Positions 26,276 through 34,810 of a stretch of DNA of 50,558 nt are shown piece after piece. This stretch comes from UBA1181 sp045600225 (lineage in GTDB: Bacteria > Bacteroidota > Bacteroidia > Bacteroidales > Paludibacteraceae). Where the stretch lies: assembly GCA_045600225.1 (NCBI GenBank), contig JAZRXL010000078.1, forward strand, positions 1-50,558. The letters run 5' to 3'. The stretch's first letter is position 1. Each line of letters opens with the position of its first letter. A program made the position numbers and the translations under genes. The notes under the pieces were generated by a model. That model saw only the letters and a program-made list of their open reading frames with translations, made no database searches and was not told where the DNA came from.

Positions 26276-26337
26276 TGATCTTTGCAGTTAATAACTTTTT
26301 CTTACTATAGTTTTTTTCGTGATGGTAAACGAAATGT

Positions 26338-27234
26338 TTAACCTCTGAATTTTGTTATCTTCTCTGGAGTAGGTGCTTCGAAACTAATCTTCTTGTTGGT
26401 GGCAGGGTGGAATAGTGTAAGTCTTGCGGCGTGAAGACCAACACGACCGATGGGTGATGTGTTTCCCCCATATTTTTTGTCTCCAACAATAGGATGTCCG
26501 ATGGCTTGAAGGTGAACCCTGATTTGGTTTTTTCGTCCAGTTCTAAGATTAACCTCCAATAGGGTATTCTCTTTGTATCGTTTCACTACCTTGTAGTCTG
26601 TGAAAGATTCTTGGCCTCCATTGTCATAATCGAAAGAGTATACTTTCTTCGATTTAGGTTCCTCTGTCAACCATGTGTGAATAGTACCTTCTTCCTGTTC
26701 TACTACACCTTCTACAAGTGCATAGTATATCTTTTCGCAAACCATTCTTTGCCAATTCTCTTGCAATCTCATCTGAGTTTCTTTGTCTTTGGCAAAAAGA
26801 AGTACGCCGGATGTCTCGCGATCTAATCGGTGGACAATGTACAAGCGATTGTGCAAGTCGCTTTGCTTCATATAATTCATTACAATGCGAAAGGCTGTTG
26901 ATTTCTCCTGCTTTTCTGTTGCAATGGAGAGTAAGCCTTCCGATTTGTTGATGACTATGATGTAATCATCTTCGTAAAGCACCGATAGTTTTGCGCTTTT
27001 TAATCCTGTTGTAGGTTTTGAGAAACTTACCTTTACAGAATCTCCTTCGTGAAGAGGATGGTCGAATTGAGTTACAGATCTTTCGTTTACAGATATTTGA
27101 CCTTTCGCCAAAAGACTTTTGACAGCTGTTTTACTCATACTTCCCATCTTGGCTAACACAAAATTGAATAGGGTAGCCTCTTCTTTTACAAAGAAGGATG
27201 TAGAGCGATCATTTTGTTTCTTCCTGTTGTACAT
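26338..27234 (-). CDS. RluA-family pseudouridine synthase
   Basis: A 298-residue RNA-modifying enzyme. An N-terminal S4-like RNA-binding region (about 18-75; VKSLLAKGQISVNERSV) precedes the catalytic domain, whose motif HRLDRETSGVLLFAK holds the catalytic aspartate D138. The RTGRKNQIRVHLQAIGHPIVGDKKYGG block is also typical. It isomerises uridines in 23S rRNA or tRNA; the exact sites cannot be read from sequence. It is divergently transcribed from the YraN gene. Confidence 0.92.
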   Translation of the reverse strand: MYNRKKQNDRSTSFFVKEEATLFNFVLAKMGSMSKTAVKSLLAKGQISVNERSVTQFDHPLHEGDSVKVSFSKPTTGLKSAKLSVLYEDDYIIVINKSEGLLSIATEKQEKSTAFRIVMNYMKQSDLHNRLYIVHRLDRETSGVLLFAKDKETQMRLQENWQRMVCEKIYYALVEGVVEQEEGTIHTWLTEEPKSKKVYSFDYDNGGQESFTDYKVVKRYKENTLLEVNLRTGRKNQIRVHLQAIGHPIVGDKKYGGNTSPIGRVGLHAARLTLFHPATNKKISFEAPTPEKITKFRG

Positions 27235-27253
27235 CTTAGAAAAAATTAGGATG

Positions 27254-27261
27254 CAAATTTA
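27254..27261 (-). promoter_or_regulatory. -7 element of the pseudouridine synthase gene
   Basis: TAAATTTG on the minus strand, 20 bases before the ATG at 27234. Confidence 0.5.
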
Positions 27262-27305
27262 GTTTATTTTGTTTGCTTTATCAACCTTAGTATGTTCTTT
27301 TTGTG

Positions 27306-27313
27306 TATATTTG
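27306..27313 (+). promoter_or_regulatory. -7 element of the YraN gene
   Basis: TATATTTG lies 42 bases before the ATG at 27355. Confidence 0.5.
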
Positions 27314-27354
27314 CCTTGATAAAATCTATTATTTAATGTTTAATTTGATATATT

Positions 27355-27729
27355 ATGGCTGATCATAATGAATTAGGTCTATTGGGAGAAGAGAAATCTG
27401 TTGAGTATTTGCAATCGCATGGATATGTGATAAAGCAGAGAAATTGGAGGTCTGGTAGATTCGAACTGGATGTTGTTGCGGAAACGGATGACTATTTGGT
27501 TATCGTGGAGGTGAAGACTCGCAAAAGGGGAACTTTAGCGACACCAACAGAGAGTATTAACAAGACTAAAATGAGAAACCTTGTTTATGCGGCGAATGCT
27601 TATATTCGTAGGTTTAATGTCACAAAGCCTACACGGTTTGATATTATTGCAATGACGATTGATTCGACGGGACAAGTAGATGAATTCTCTCATTATGAGG
27701 ATGCATTTCTGCCTTTTGTAAATATGTAA
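27355..27729 (+). CDS. YraN/UPF0102 family nuclease-fold protein
   Basis: A 124-residue protein of the UPF0102 family. Visible signature: GLLGEEKSVEYLQSHGY, then the restriction-endonuclease-like core RFELDVVAETDDYLVIVEVKTRK, which has the D...ExK arrangement of that fold. Members are widespread and poorly characterised; a Holliday-junction-resolvase-like role has been proposed by fold. It is convergent with tadA, 21 bases apart. Confidence 0.9.
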   Translation: MADHNELGLLGEEKSVEYLQSHGYVIKQRNWRSGRFELDVVAETDDYLVIVEVKTRKRGTLATPTESINKTKMRNLVYAANAYIRRFNVTKPTRFDIIAMTIDSTGQVDEFSHYEDAFLPFVNM

Positions 27730-27750
27730 TGTGCGGAAGGGAATTTTGTA

Positions 27751-28185
27751 TTATCCTCGTTTCTTTTTGAAAAATTCGCTTACGATAGAAGAACATTCTT
27801 CTTCCAAAATGCTGTTTACAACAATGCATTTTGGATGTAGAGCGTTAGGGGCTAAGATTGAGTAGCCTCTCTTCTCGTCTTTGGCCCCATATACTACCTT
27901 GCTGATTTGAGCCCATCCGATGGCTCCTGCGCACATGGTGCATGGCTCTACGGTTACGTACAAGGTGCAATCGGTAAGGTATTTGGCTCCAAGGTGGTTG
28001 GCTGCCATTGTGATAGCCTGCATTTCTGCGTGGGCGGTCACATCAGTAAGTGTTTCTGTGAGGTTGTGAGCTCTGGCAATGATCTTGTCTTTGCAAACGA
28101 TAACGGCTCCAATGGGAACCTCGTCTTCGTTGGCTGCCATCTTGGCTTCTGCCAAAGCCTGTTTCATATAGTATTCGTCTGTCAT
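27751..28185 (-). CDS. tadA: tRNA-specific adenosine deaminase
   Basis: A 144-residue zinc deaminase that converts A34 to inosine in tRNA-Arg. Zinc ligands and catalytic residues are visible: H52 and E54 in TAHAEMQAI, C82 and C85 in EPCTMC. The start MTDEYYMKQALAEA at 28185 matches the family; the longer frame lies within the upstream gene. The ATG overlaps the stop codon of the upstream small gene as ATGA, so the two are translationally coupled. Confidence 0.95.
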   Translation of the reverse strand: MTDEYYMKQALAEAKMAANEDEVPIGAVIVCKDKIIARAHNLTETLTDVTAHAEMQAITMAANHLGAKYLTDCTLYVTVEPCTMCAGAIGWAQISKVVYGAKDEKRGYSILAPNALHPKCIVVNSILEEECSSIVSEFFKKKRG

Positions 28186-28418
28186 TTCAAATCTTCTTTT
28201 GAAAACAGGGTAGGAGCATTCTCTTCTAATTTTTCCCAAACGGTACGAATGATTGTGTCACGTAGGAATTTCGATTTGTTGGTGATTTTATACTCCTTGA
28301 AAAAACGCTCAATCACCCTGAGCTCTTTCTCGTTCAGGGTGATTGAAATGCGTCTATTTCTCACCAACCTATCCTTTACGGAAGGTTTTAGTGGTGTTTT
28401 GGAATTTTTTTTCGCCAT
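28182..28418 (-). CDS. Small basic ribbon-helix-helix-like protein, coupled to tadA
   Basis: A 78-residue, strongly basic protein. The central stretch RRISITLNEKELRVIERFFKE followed by KSKFLRDTII has the strand-helix-helix pattern of ribbon-helix-helix DNA-binding proteins such as MobC-like and Arc-type. The N-terminus (MAKKNSKTPLKP) is a flexible basic arm. Its stop overlaps the tadA ATG (ATGA). Homologous small ORFs beside tadA are, from memory, seen in other Bacteroidales. It could be a regulator or a nucleic-acid-binding helper; function unknown. Confidence 0.75.
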   Translation of the reverse strand: MAKKNSKTPLKPSVKDRLVRNRRISITLNEKELRVIERFFKEYKITNKSKFLRDTIIRTVWEKLEENAPTLFSKEDLK

Positions 28419-28452
28419 TAGATATTTTGATTAGGAAAACCAAAAAGTTTTC

Positions 28453-29112
28453 TTATTTGATATCTACAACTTCTACGTTTTTCTTTTCAAAATTATACTC
28501 CAAATCTTTAAGGGCAGTCTCTTTTGCAGTTACTTCTGCTTGTGCCTTTGAAAGGTTTGCCTTTGCTTTTTCGATGTTCTCTACATCTTTTTGGTATTCA
28601 GAACGAACTTTTGTGATTTCTTCATCACAAACAATACGGTTTGCTTGTTTGAAGTGTCCTCTGAATTCATCTTCTGTACTGTGAGCAATACGTACGATGC
28701 CTTGCTTTTGGTCTGCGTAGAAGAATGAGAAAGAAACACCATCTGCAGCAACGCTTTGTACGATACCCATCTTGTTGATTTCTTTCTTGTTGTCTGGATT
28801 TGCAAAGAATACGATATCACCTACTTGCATTTTAGCAATCTTTGCGATAACCTTTCCTTTCTTTGCCAATTTTTGCATGTCAGCTGGAACTTCGAAACCT
28901 AGGATCTTATGCATATACACTACCAAACCTGGATTGTCGAAAGATGCGTCTCCTACTGCGTTTGCAGCAAAAGGCTTGTTAGTTTGTTGGTGCAAAACAC
29001 CCATTGCCTCGCTCATGTTCTTACATTGTGCGTTAACAACATCCAATCTGTTTCCTGCAAAGGCTGATGTACCCGCAAGAAGTGCCATTGCTACTGTCAA
29101 TTTAATCTTCAT
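28453..29112 (-). CDS. Secreted NlpC/P60-like protein with lost catalytic residues and a C-terminal coiled coil
   Basis: A 219-residue protein with a signal peptide (MKIKLTVAMALLAGTSAFAG). Residues about 50-160 follow the NlpC/P60 pattern: FDNPGLVVYMHKILGF takes the place of the usual FDCSGFV..., MQVGDIVFF matches LxxGDLVFF, and NKMGIVQSV takes the place of xHVGIV. The catalytic cysteine and histidine positions are therefore Asn and Met. The last 55 residues are a charged coiled coil (KAKANLSKAQAEVTAKE). I infer a non-enzymatic, perhaps cell-wall-binding, periplasmic protein. It has its own promoter. Confidence 0.7.
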   Translation of the reverse strand: MKIKLTVAMALLAGTSAFAGNRLDVVNAQCKNMSEAMGVLHQQTNKPFAANAVGDASFDNPGLVVYMHKILGFEVPADMQKLAKKGKVIAKIAKMQVGDIVFFANPDNKKEINKMGIVQSVAADGVSFSFFYADQKQGIVRIAHSTEDEFRGHFKQANRIVCDEEITKVRSEYQKDVENIEKAKANLSKAQAEVTAKETALKDLEYNFEKKNVEVVDIK

Positions 29113-29164
29113 CGCTCTATGTTTTAATCTGTAAGTTAATTATGATGTTTAATTCAATTAGGTG

Positions 29165-29172
29165 CAAAAATA
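29165..29172 (-). promoter_or_regulatory. -7 element of the P60-like gene
   Basis: TATTTTTG on the minus strand, with a partial -33 box GTTG (29192-29195) at 19-base spacing. It lies 52 bases before the ATG. Confidence 0.5.
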
Positions 29173-29312
29173 ATGAAACACAATGTATTTTCAACTTTTT
29201 TTGACAATTAAATATGCTTTTTTTTAGAATTGGGGTGGTGAATTGTGCTCTTTACATTATTTTAATTGTTAAATTCTGACACTAAACCTATAAGATTAGT
29301 TTAATAATTTCA

Positions 29313-29320
29313 TACCTTTG
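29313..29320 (+). promoter_or_regulatory. -7 element of cysS
   Basis: TACCTTTG lies 44 bases before the cysS ATG. No strong -33 box. Confidence 0.55.
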
Positions 29321-29364
29321 CAGGGTAATAGATATTTGTATAAATCAGAATAAATATAGTTTCG

Positions 29365-30831
29365 ATGGAACACAAGTTGTTAGTATATAATACCTTGAGT
29401 CGTTGCAAAGAGTTGTTTAAACCTTTGAATGAGCCTCATGTGGGTATGTATGTGTGCGGTCCTACTGTATACGGTGATGGCCATTTGGGTCATGCTCGTC
29501 CCGCTATCACATTTGATGTCTTGTTTCGTTATTTGACTCATCTTGGTTACAAGGTGCGCTATGTCCGCAATATTACTGATGTGGGACATTTGGAGCACGA
29601 TGCAGATGAAGGTGAGGATAAGATTGCAAAAAAGGCTCGTTTGGAGCAAAAGGAACCTATGGAAGTCGTTCAATACTATTTGAACCGTTACCACAAGGCA
29701 ATGGAGGCCTTAAATGTATTGCCACCAAGCATTGAACCTCATGCATCGGGACATATCATTGAACAAATCGATTTCGTGAAGAAGATCTTGGATTCTGGTT
29801 ATGCATACGAGAGTCAGGGTTCGGTATATTTTGATGTTCGCAAGTACAATAAAGATCACCGTTATGGCAAATTGTCTGGCCGTAATATTGATGATCTATT
29901 GGCAACTACTCGTGAGCTAGATGGTCAGGATGAAAAGCAATGCTCTTTGGATTTCGCATTGTGGAAAAAAGCACAGCCAGAGCATATCATGCGTTGGCCT
30001 TCTCCTTGGAGCGATGGTTTCCCAGGATGGCACATGGAGTGCTCTGCTATGGGTACTAAATATTTGGGTGAAGAGTTTGATATCCACGGTGGCGGAATGG
30101 ATTTGGTTTTCCCTCATCATGAGTGTGAGATTGCTCAGTCAACGGCTGCGTTGGGTAAAGAGACTGTTCACTATTGGTTGCACAATAATATGATTACCAT
30201 CAATGGTAAGAAGATGGGTAAATCGTTGGGTAACTTTATAACATTGGACGAATTTTTCACTGGTAACCATCCTTTGTTGGAACAGGCTTATTCTCCAATG
30301 ACTATTCGTTTCTTCATACTTCAGGCTCACTATCGTAGTACAGTTGATTTCTCTAACGAGGCTCTTCAAGCATCAGAGAAAGGTTTGAACAAGTTGTCGG
30401 ATGCATATGCTCGTTTGCAAAAGATTACTCCTGCAGCTACAACTACAGTCGAAGTGGCTGGCTTGCGTGAGAAGTGCGAAGATGCTATGAATGATGATTT
30501 GAATACACCAATCGTTATCTCTTACTTCTTCGAGGCCGCTAAGGCAATCAATACGGTTACGGATGGTAAGGGAACTATCTCTGCTGCAGACTTGGATGAA
30601 TTGAAGTCGTTGTTCCAATTATACTTGGTTGACATCCTTGGTTTGAGATTGGAGACAAGCTCAGATTCTCATAGTGATGCATACAAGGGAGCAATCGACT
30701 TGCTTTTGGAGATCCGTAAGCAAGCAAAGGCAAATAAAGACTGGGCAACAAGCGATAAGATTCGTAATGAGTTGACTGCTCTCGGATTTAATGTGAAAGA
30801 TACGAAAGACGGCTATGAATGGTCGTTGTAA
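29365..30831 (+). CDS. cysS: Cysteinyl-tRNA synthetase
   Basis: A 488-residue class I synthetase. Zinc and adenylate motifs are clear: MYVCGPTVYGDGHLGHARP has the first zinc cysteine C31 and the HIGH-type motif HLGH (40-43). WHMECSAM and GGGMDLVFPHHECE supply the remaining zinc ligands. The KMSKS motif appears as KKMGKSLGN (near 282). A helical anticodon-binding region completes the family length. It has its own promoter and a strong terminator. Confidence 0.97.
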   Translation: MEHKLLVYNTLSRCKELFKPLNEPHVGMYVCGPTVYGDGHLGHARPAITFDVLFRYLTHLGYKVRYVRNITDVGHLEHDADEGEDKIAKKARLEQKEPMEVVQYYLNRYHKAMEALNVLPPSIEPHASGHIIEQIDFVKKILDSGYAYESQGSVYFDVRKYNKDHRYGKLSGRNIDDLLATTRELDGQDEKQCSLDFALWKKAQPEHIMRWPSPWSDGFPGWHMECSAMGTKYLGEEFDIHGGGMDLVFPHHECEIAQSTAALGKETVHYWLHNNMITINGKKMGKSLGNFITLDEFFTGNHPLLEQAYSPMTIRFFILQAHYRSTVDFSNEALQASEKGLNKLSDAYARLQKITPAATTTVEVAGLREKCEDAMNDDLNTPIVISYFFEAAKAINTVTDGKGTISAADLDELKSLFQLYLVDILGLRLETSSDSHSDAYKGAIDLLLEIRKQAKANKDWATSDKIRNELTALGFNVKDTKDGYEWSL

Positions 30832-30855
30832 TTCGCATAATTGGATACAAGTTTG

Positions 30856-30890
30856 GGAAGCGGTTTTTTTTTTAGCCGCTTCCTTCTTTT
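30856..30890 (+). terminator. Terminator of cysS
   Basis: An 8-bp perfect GC-rich stem (30856-30863 with 30876-30883) is followed by TTCTTTT. It ends three bases before the next ATG (30894), so any message for that gene must start inside it or read through it. Confidence 0.75.
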
Positions 30891-30893
30891 AAT

Positions 30894-31676
30894 ATGGCAA
30901 ATAAGGTTTTCTCTAATACTTATCAAAAAGCGATGTCTGTTTATGACAAGCTAATGAGGCTATCCCTTCGTATTCCTTTTGTGAAAGTGGATAAGGAGAA
31001 GTATTTGAGGGGAAAATTTGAGAAACAACTGACCGAAGAACAGTTGAGAATGGTGTTGGAACAACGCCCTTTGTTTGTTCTTCCGATGGACGAGGTTAAA
31101 AGCACGGCTAAGAAGGAGATTTGTAGACATGCCCTTTGGGTAATGCTTCTCTCTATTGTGGCTGCTATTCCCCAAAGCGGTTGGTTGATGTGGTTAGGAA
31201 TCGCATTCGACTTTATTCAGTTCCAGTTGTTCGTATTCGTCGTATTGCAGAAGTTACTCTACCTCTATGGTTGTAAGAGTTTGTCAACTAGGGAGGAGGG
31301 ACTGGATTCTTCGGCAGATTGGATTTTGTTGTTGATATCTACGGTGATGATAGGGAAGCACCAGTTGGTGAGGATGGCTAAATCGGCAACAGGAATGGCG
31401 GTTAAGCAAGTTATCCAACGCTTTGCTGTGCGTATGTTGACTAAATTGATGGTGTTCAATGTGCTACGTCAAGGAGCCAAGTGGTTTGGTATTGTTTTGA
31501 CCAAGGAGATGGTGATCAATAGTATGGACTTGATTGTTCCTGCTTTATGTGCAATCATTTCGGGTTTGATATCATTATGGCTCTTTCTTCCAATGACTAA
31601 GCGATTGCAGAATCATCTAACTCAGTTGGCAGAAGAGGGTAAAGACCCAATAAAGAGTGCTATGGAAATAATGTAG
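30894..31676 (+). CDS. Membrane protein of unknown function
   Basis: A 260-residue protein that I do not recognise. After a basic N-terminal region (about 1-85) it has two hydrophobic segments (about 85-125; HALWVMLLSIVAAIP, LFVFVVLQKLLYLYG), an amphipathic middle with a potential third segment (DWILLLISTVMIG), and a final span near 225-240 (LIVPALCAIISGLISLWLFL). Its ATG is three bases beyond the cysS terminator, with no obvious Shine-Dalgarno. The Cof-type phosphatase gene starts 20 bases after the stop, so the two are likely co-transcribed. Confidence 0.7.
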   Translation: MANKVFSNTYQKAMSVYDKLMRLSLRIPFVKVDKEKYLRGKFEKQLTEEQLRMVLEQRPLFVLPMDEVKSTAKKEICRHALWVMLLSIVAAIPQSGWLMWLGIAFDFIQFQLFVFVVLQKLLYLYGCKSLSTREEGLDSSADWILLLISTVMIGKHQLVRMAKSATGMAVKQVIQRFAVRMLTKLMVFNVLRQGAKWFGIVLTKEMVINSMDLIVPALCAIISGLISLWLFLPMTKRLQNHLTQLAEEGKDPIKSAMEIM

Positions 31677-31696
31677 AACTATATATAGATTAAAAA

Positions 31697-32506
31697 ATGG
31701 ATTATAAGTTATTAGTATTAGATATAGATGGTACGCTAACCAATTCAAAGAAAGAAATTACGCCCCGTACCAAGGAGGCTATTATGAAAGCACAAGAAAA
31801 GGGTGTGCTAGTTGCATTGGCATCTGGAAGACCTTCGCCGGGTATAGACCATGTAGCTAAGGAGTTGGAGTTGAACAAGTATGGTGGGTATGTGCTCTCT
31901 TTTAATGGAGGTGTTATCACTAATTATCAGACCAAAGAGGTGATTTTTGAGAAGGTGTTACCTGATGGAATCGTGCCTGTGCTTTACGAAGAATCTATGA
32001 AAGCTGGAGTTGCAATTGTTTCTTACTTGGATGATGTGATTGTGACTGAGACACCAGAGAGTCAATATATTGAGTACGAAGCCTTCTTAAATCGAATGAA
32101 GATATTGAAGGTGGATGATTTTGTGGGTACTTTGCACGCACCTGTAACTAAATGTTTGATGGTGGGAGATCCGGAAATTTTGATAAAAGAAGAGGAGAAA
32201 CTAAAGAAGAAGTTGGGTGACCGTTTGAATATCTATCGATCAGAGCCTTTCTTTTTAGAGATCATGCCGCAAAATATTGATAAAGCCTATTCGTTGAGTA
32301 AACTATTGAAGCACTTAGGCTTGGAGCGAGAGCAGATGATTGCCTGTGGCGATGGTTTTAACGATCGTTCGATGATTGAGTATGCAGGTTTAGGTGTTGC
32401 AATGAGTAATGCGCAACCGGAAGTGAAGGCTGTTGCCAACCTTGTTACTTTATCTAATGATGATGACGGAGTAGCACTTGTTGTTGAGGATTATATGTTG
32501 AAATGA
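31697..32506 (+). CDS. HAD superfamily Cof-type phosphatase
   Basis: A 269-residue class IIB HAD hydrolase. Motif I is DIDGTLTNSKKE (nucleophile D9, acid D11), motif II is ASGRP, motif III is the conserved lysine before the cap return, and motif IV is CGDGFNDRSMIEYAG. Members hydrolyse sugar phosphates, FMN, PLP and similar metabolites with broad overlap, so the substrate is open. It lies 20 bases after the membrane protein gene. Confidence 0.92.
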   Translation: MDYKLLVLDIDGTLTNSKKEITPRTKEAIMKAQEKGVLVALASGRPSPGIDHVAKELELNKYGGYVLSFNGGVITNYQTKEVIFEKVLPDGIVPVLYEESMKAGVAIVSYLDDVIVTETPESQYIEYEAFLNRMKILKVDDFVGTLHAPVTKCLMVGDPEILIKEEEKLKKKLGDRLNIYRSEPFFLEIMPQNIDKAYSLSKLLKHLGLEREQMIACGDGFNDRSMIEYAGLGVAMSNAQPEVKAVANLVTLSNDDDGVALVVEDYMLK

Positions 32507-32524
32507 GTTAAGTTTTTCAAGAGC

Positions 32525-33904
32525 TTATTTTAGAAGTTCGGTATACCTTTCCTCATCCGCATTCATTCGTATGTGCCATTCGGATGGGTATAGGTTGTTG
32601 CATCTGTTTCCTAAATTCTTTCCAAAACCAAGTGGCGTTCCTTTATAACAGAACAGAACGATGCCTTTAGGTGCATCTTCCAATATCATGTTTTCTTTTT
32701 TGAGAAATTGAATGGCTTGTTGCCAACTGCATTCTATCATGGGAAAACACTCTTTTTTTAAGTTCCAAGAGAGTGCTAATGCCTCGTCTGGAATAATATC
32801 TTTCCCTTTAAGCGTGCCAATAGGTTGCGCGTTGTGAAGCGTGCGTAGTTTCTGTTTTAAGAAAAAGACTGTATCCACCCAGTCGGAAGGAATGGCTGTT
32901 AGTTTATCTCCTTCTGATAGTATCTTAACATCTTTGGTGTTGATCCATTTGCTGCAAAGTGCCGAGACCTCTTTGGATGCCAATGGAAGTTGCTTCGGAG
33001 CCTTGATCTTAACCATGCTCTCATTTTCCGTTTTTTGTAAAATGGCAAGGAAGAAACCTTCTCCTTCCGTCTTGTGAGGATAGAAGTGGTAGCCGGCGCC
33101 TTGTGATACTGTGTTCCAATTGGGTTCCGTTTTAATTTCGAGAATATCTGCTCCTAATTCTTCTGCAATCCATTGCACATTCTTCTCGTCCTCTTCCTCA
33201 TTGTAAGTGCAGGTGCTGTAAAGAAGCAAACCTCCCTCTCTCAAAGCAGGAAAGACATCAGCGACGATGCGTCTTTGTCGTTCACAGCAGAGTTGTACAT
33301 TGTCCAGCGACCAGTCTTCAATGGCCTTGTCGTCTTTGCGGAACATTCCCTCTCCAGAACATGGGGCATCGATAAGGATCACATCAAACAAACCATTGAG
33401 TTGGCCGAAATCAGAAGGATCGTTGTTGGTAACCGTAACATTGGGTGCTCCCCATTTGGTGATATTCTCATCCAATATTCCCATACGAGACTTCATCACC
33501 TCATTGCAAACCAACCATCCCTTGCCATTTAACAGAGATGCTAAATGTGTTGATTTACCACCAGGAGCCGCACATAGGTCCAAGACGAGAGGGTTATCCT
33601 CTTCCAATTTGTCGAAGTGTTGTTTGAGGGCTTGCTCTACAAACATGGATGAAGCCTCCTGTGCATAGTAACAACCTGCGTGGAATAGGGGATCCATTGT
33701 GAATAGAGGGCGTTCGTTAAGGTAGAACCCGTTGCTGCACCAAGGAACTACCATTGCGTTCTTAACCTCCTCGTCACATTTGTTTGGATTAACTCGTATG
33801 CTTGTGATACGCTCACCTTGAATGGTTTCTTGAAATTTCTGAAACTCCTCTTCTCCTAATAGGGAGATCATCTGGGAAATAAATGCTTCGGGTAATTGTA
33901 TCAT
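32525..33904 (-). CDS. rRNA cytosine-C5 methyltransferase, RsmF/NSUN type
   Basis: A 459-residue SAM-dependent enzyme. The core carries the SAM motif LDLCAAPGGKSTHLA, motif IV DAPCSGEGMFRKD and motif VI with the catalytic cysteine in YSTCTYNEEEDE. A C-terminal extension from about 290 is the PUA-like or RNA-binding region of the RsmF subfamily. It methylates cytosine in 16S rRNA (m5C). It is convergent with the phosphatase gene (18 bases apart) with no terminator visible. Confidence 0.9.
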   Translation of the reverse strand: MIQLPEAFISQMISLLGEEEFQKFQETIQGERITSIRVNPNKCDEEVKNAMVVPWCSNGFYLNERPLFTMDPLFHAGCYYAQEASSMFVEQALKQHFDKLEEDNPLVLDLCAAPGGKSTHLASLLNGKGWLVCNEVMKSRMGILDENITKWGAPNVTVTNNDPSDFGQLNGLFDVILIDAPCSGEGMFRKDDKAIEDWSLDNVQLCCERQRRIVADVFPALREGGLLLYSTCTYNEEEDEKNVQWIAEELGADILEIKTEPNWNTVSQGAGYHFYPHKTEGEGFFLAILQKTENESMVKIKAPKQLPLASKEVSALCSKWINTKDVKILSEGDKLTAIPSDWVDTVFFLKQKLRTLHNAQPIGTLKGKDIIPDEALALSWNLKKECFPMIECSWQQAIQFLKKENMILEDAPKGIVLFCYKGTPLGFGKNLGNRCNNLYPSEWHIRMNADEERYTELLK

Positions 33905-33995
33905 TTCTTATCTGTTTTTTTCTAGACCGACCAAAGGTGGTTTGTATGAGGAAATAAAATTCGATGTAAAGTTAGAACATTTTTAACTAAAATCT

Positions 33996-34003
33996 TAATT
34001 TTG
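33996..34003 (+). promoter_or_regulatory. -7 element of kdsB
   Basis: TAATTTTG lies 39 bases before the kdsB ATG. Confidence 0.5.
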
Positions 34004-34042
34004 CACTATTGAATAGCGTTAAACGCTCTAAAAAGCAGACAA

Positions 34043-34810
34043 ATGGATTATAGTAAGTTTATAGGAATTATTCCTGCCAGATATGCATCAACCCGCTTCC
34101 CAGGGAAGCCATTGCAGTTGATCGGTGGTAAAAGTATGATACAGCGCGTGTACGAACAGGTTTCGAAAGTGTTGCCTACGGTTTATGTGGCAACCGACGA
34201 CCAACGTATTTATGATGCAGTGATTGCTTTTGGTGGTAAGGTGGTGATGACTTCCGAAAATCATAAAAGTGGTACCGACCGTTGTTTTGAAGCCTATCAG
34301 AAAGTTGGTGCGGGAAAAGAGATCGTAATCAATATTCAAGGAGATGAACCATTTATCCAAACTTCGCAAATCGAAACTATTTGTGCTTGCTTTGAAGATC
34401 CATGTACTCAGATTGCTACATTGGTAAAACCTTTCAAACCCTCGGATGGTACAAAGGCTTTGTTCAATCCCAACTCACCAAAGGTGTTGTTGAATAAAAA
34501 CAGTGAGGCTATCTATTTCAGTCGTAATGTAATCCCTTATCTGCGTGGAAAGGAGCAAGATGAGTGGATCAACTTGCATACGTATTACAAGCATATTGGA
34601 CTCTATGCTTACAGGGGTGATGTGTTGAAACAGATTACCCAGTTGCCTCAATCCTCCTTAGAATTGGCTGAATCGTTAGAGCAGTTGCGTTGGGTCGAAA
34701 ATGGATATAAGATAAAGGTGGGTGTTACTGAGGTGGAAACCATTGGTATTGATACACCAGAAGATTTGCAAGCTGCAGAAGTGTTCTTAAAGAAAAATTG
34801 TACTGAATGA
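34043..34810 (+). CDS. kdsB: 3-deoxy-manno-octulosonate cytidylyltransferase
   Basis: A 255-residue enzyme that activates Kdo as CMP-Kdo for lipid A core synthesis. The N-terminal IPARYASTRFPGKPL is the nucleotide-binding signature; INIQGDEPFI and the late ETIGIDTPEDL block match KdsB. It supplies the donor for WaaA (12.7 kb). Its stop overlaps the start of the M16-like gene by four bases (ATGA), so the two are coupled. Confidence 0.97.
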   Translation: MDYSKFIGIIPARYASTRFPGKPLQLIGGKSMIQRVYEQVSKVLPTVYVATDDQRIYDAVIAFGGKVVMTSENHKSGTDRCFEAYQKVGAGKEIVINIQGDEPFIQTSQIETICACFEDPCTQIATLVKPFKPSDGTKALFNPNSPKVLLNKNSEAIYFSRNVIPYLRGKEQDEWINLHTYYKHIGLYAYRGDVLKQITQLPQSSLELAESLEQLRWVENGYKIKVGVTEVETIGIDTPEDLQAAEVFLKKNCTE

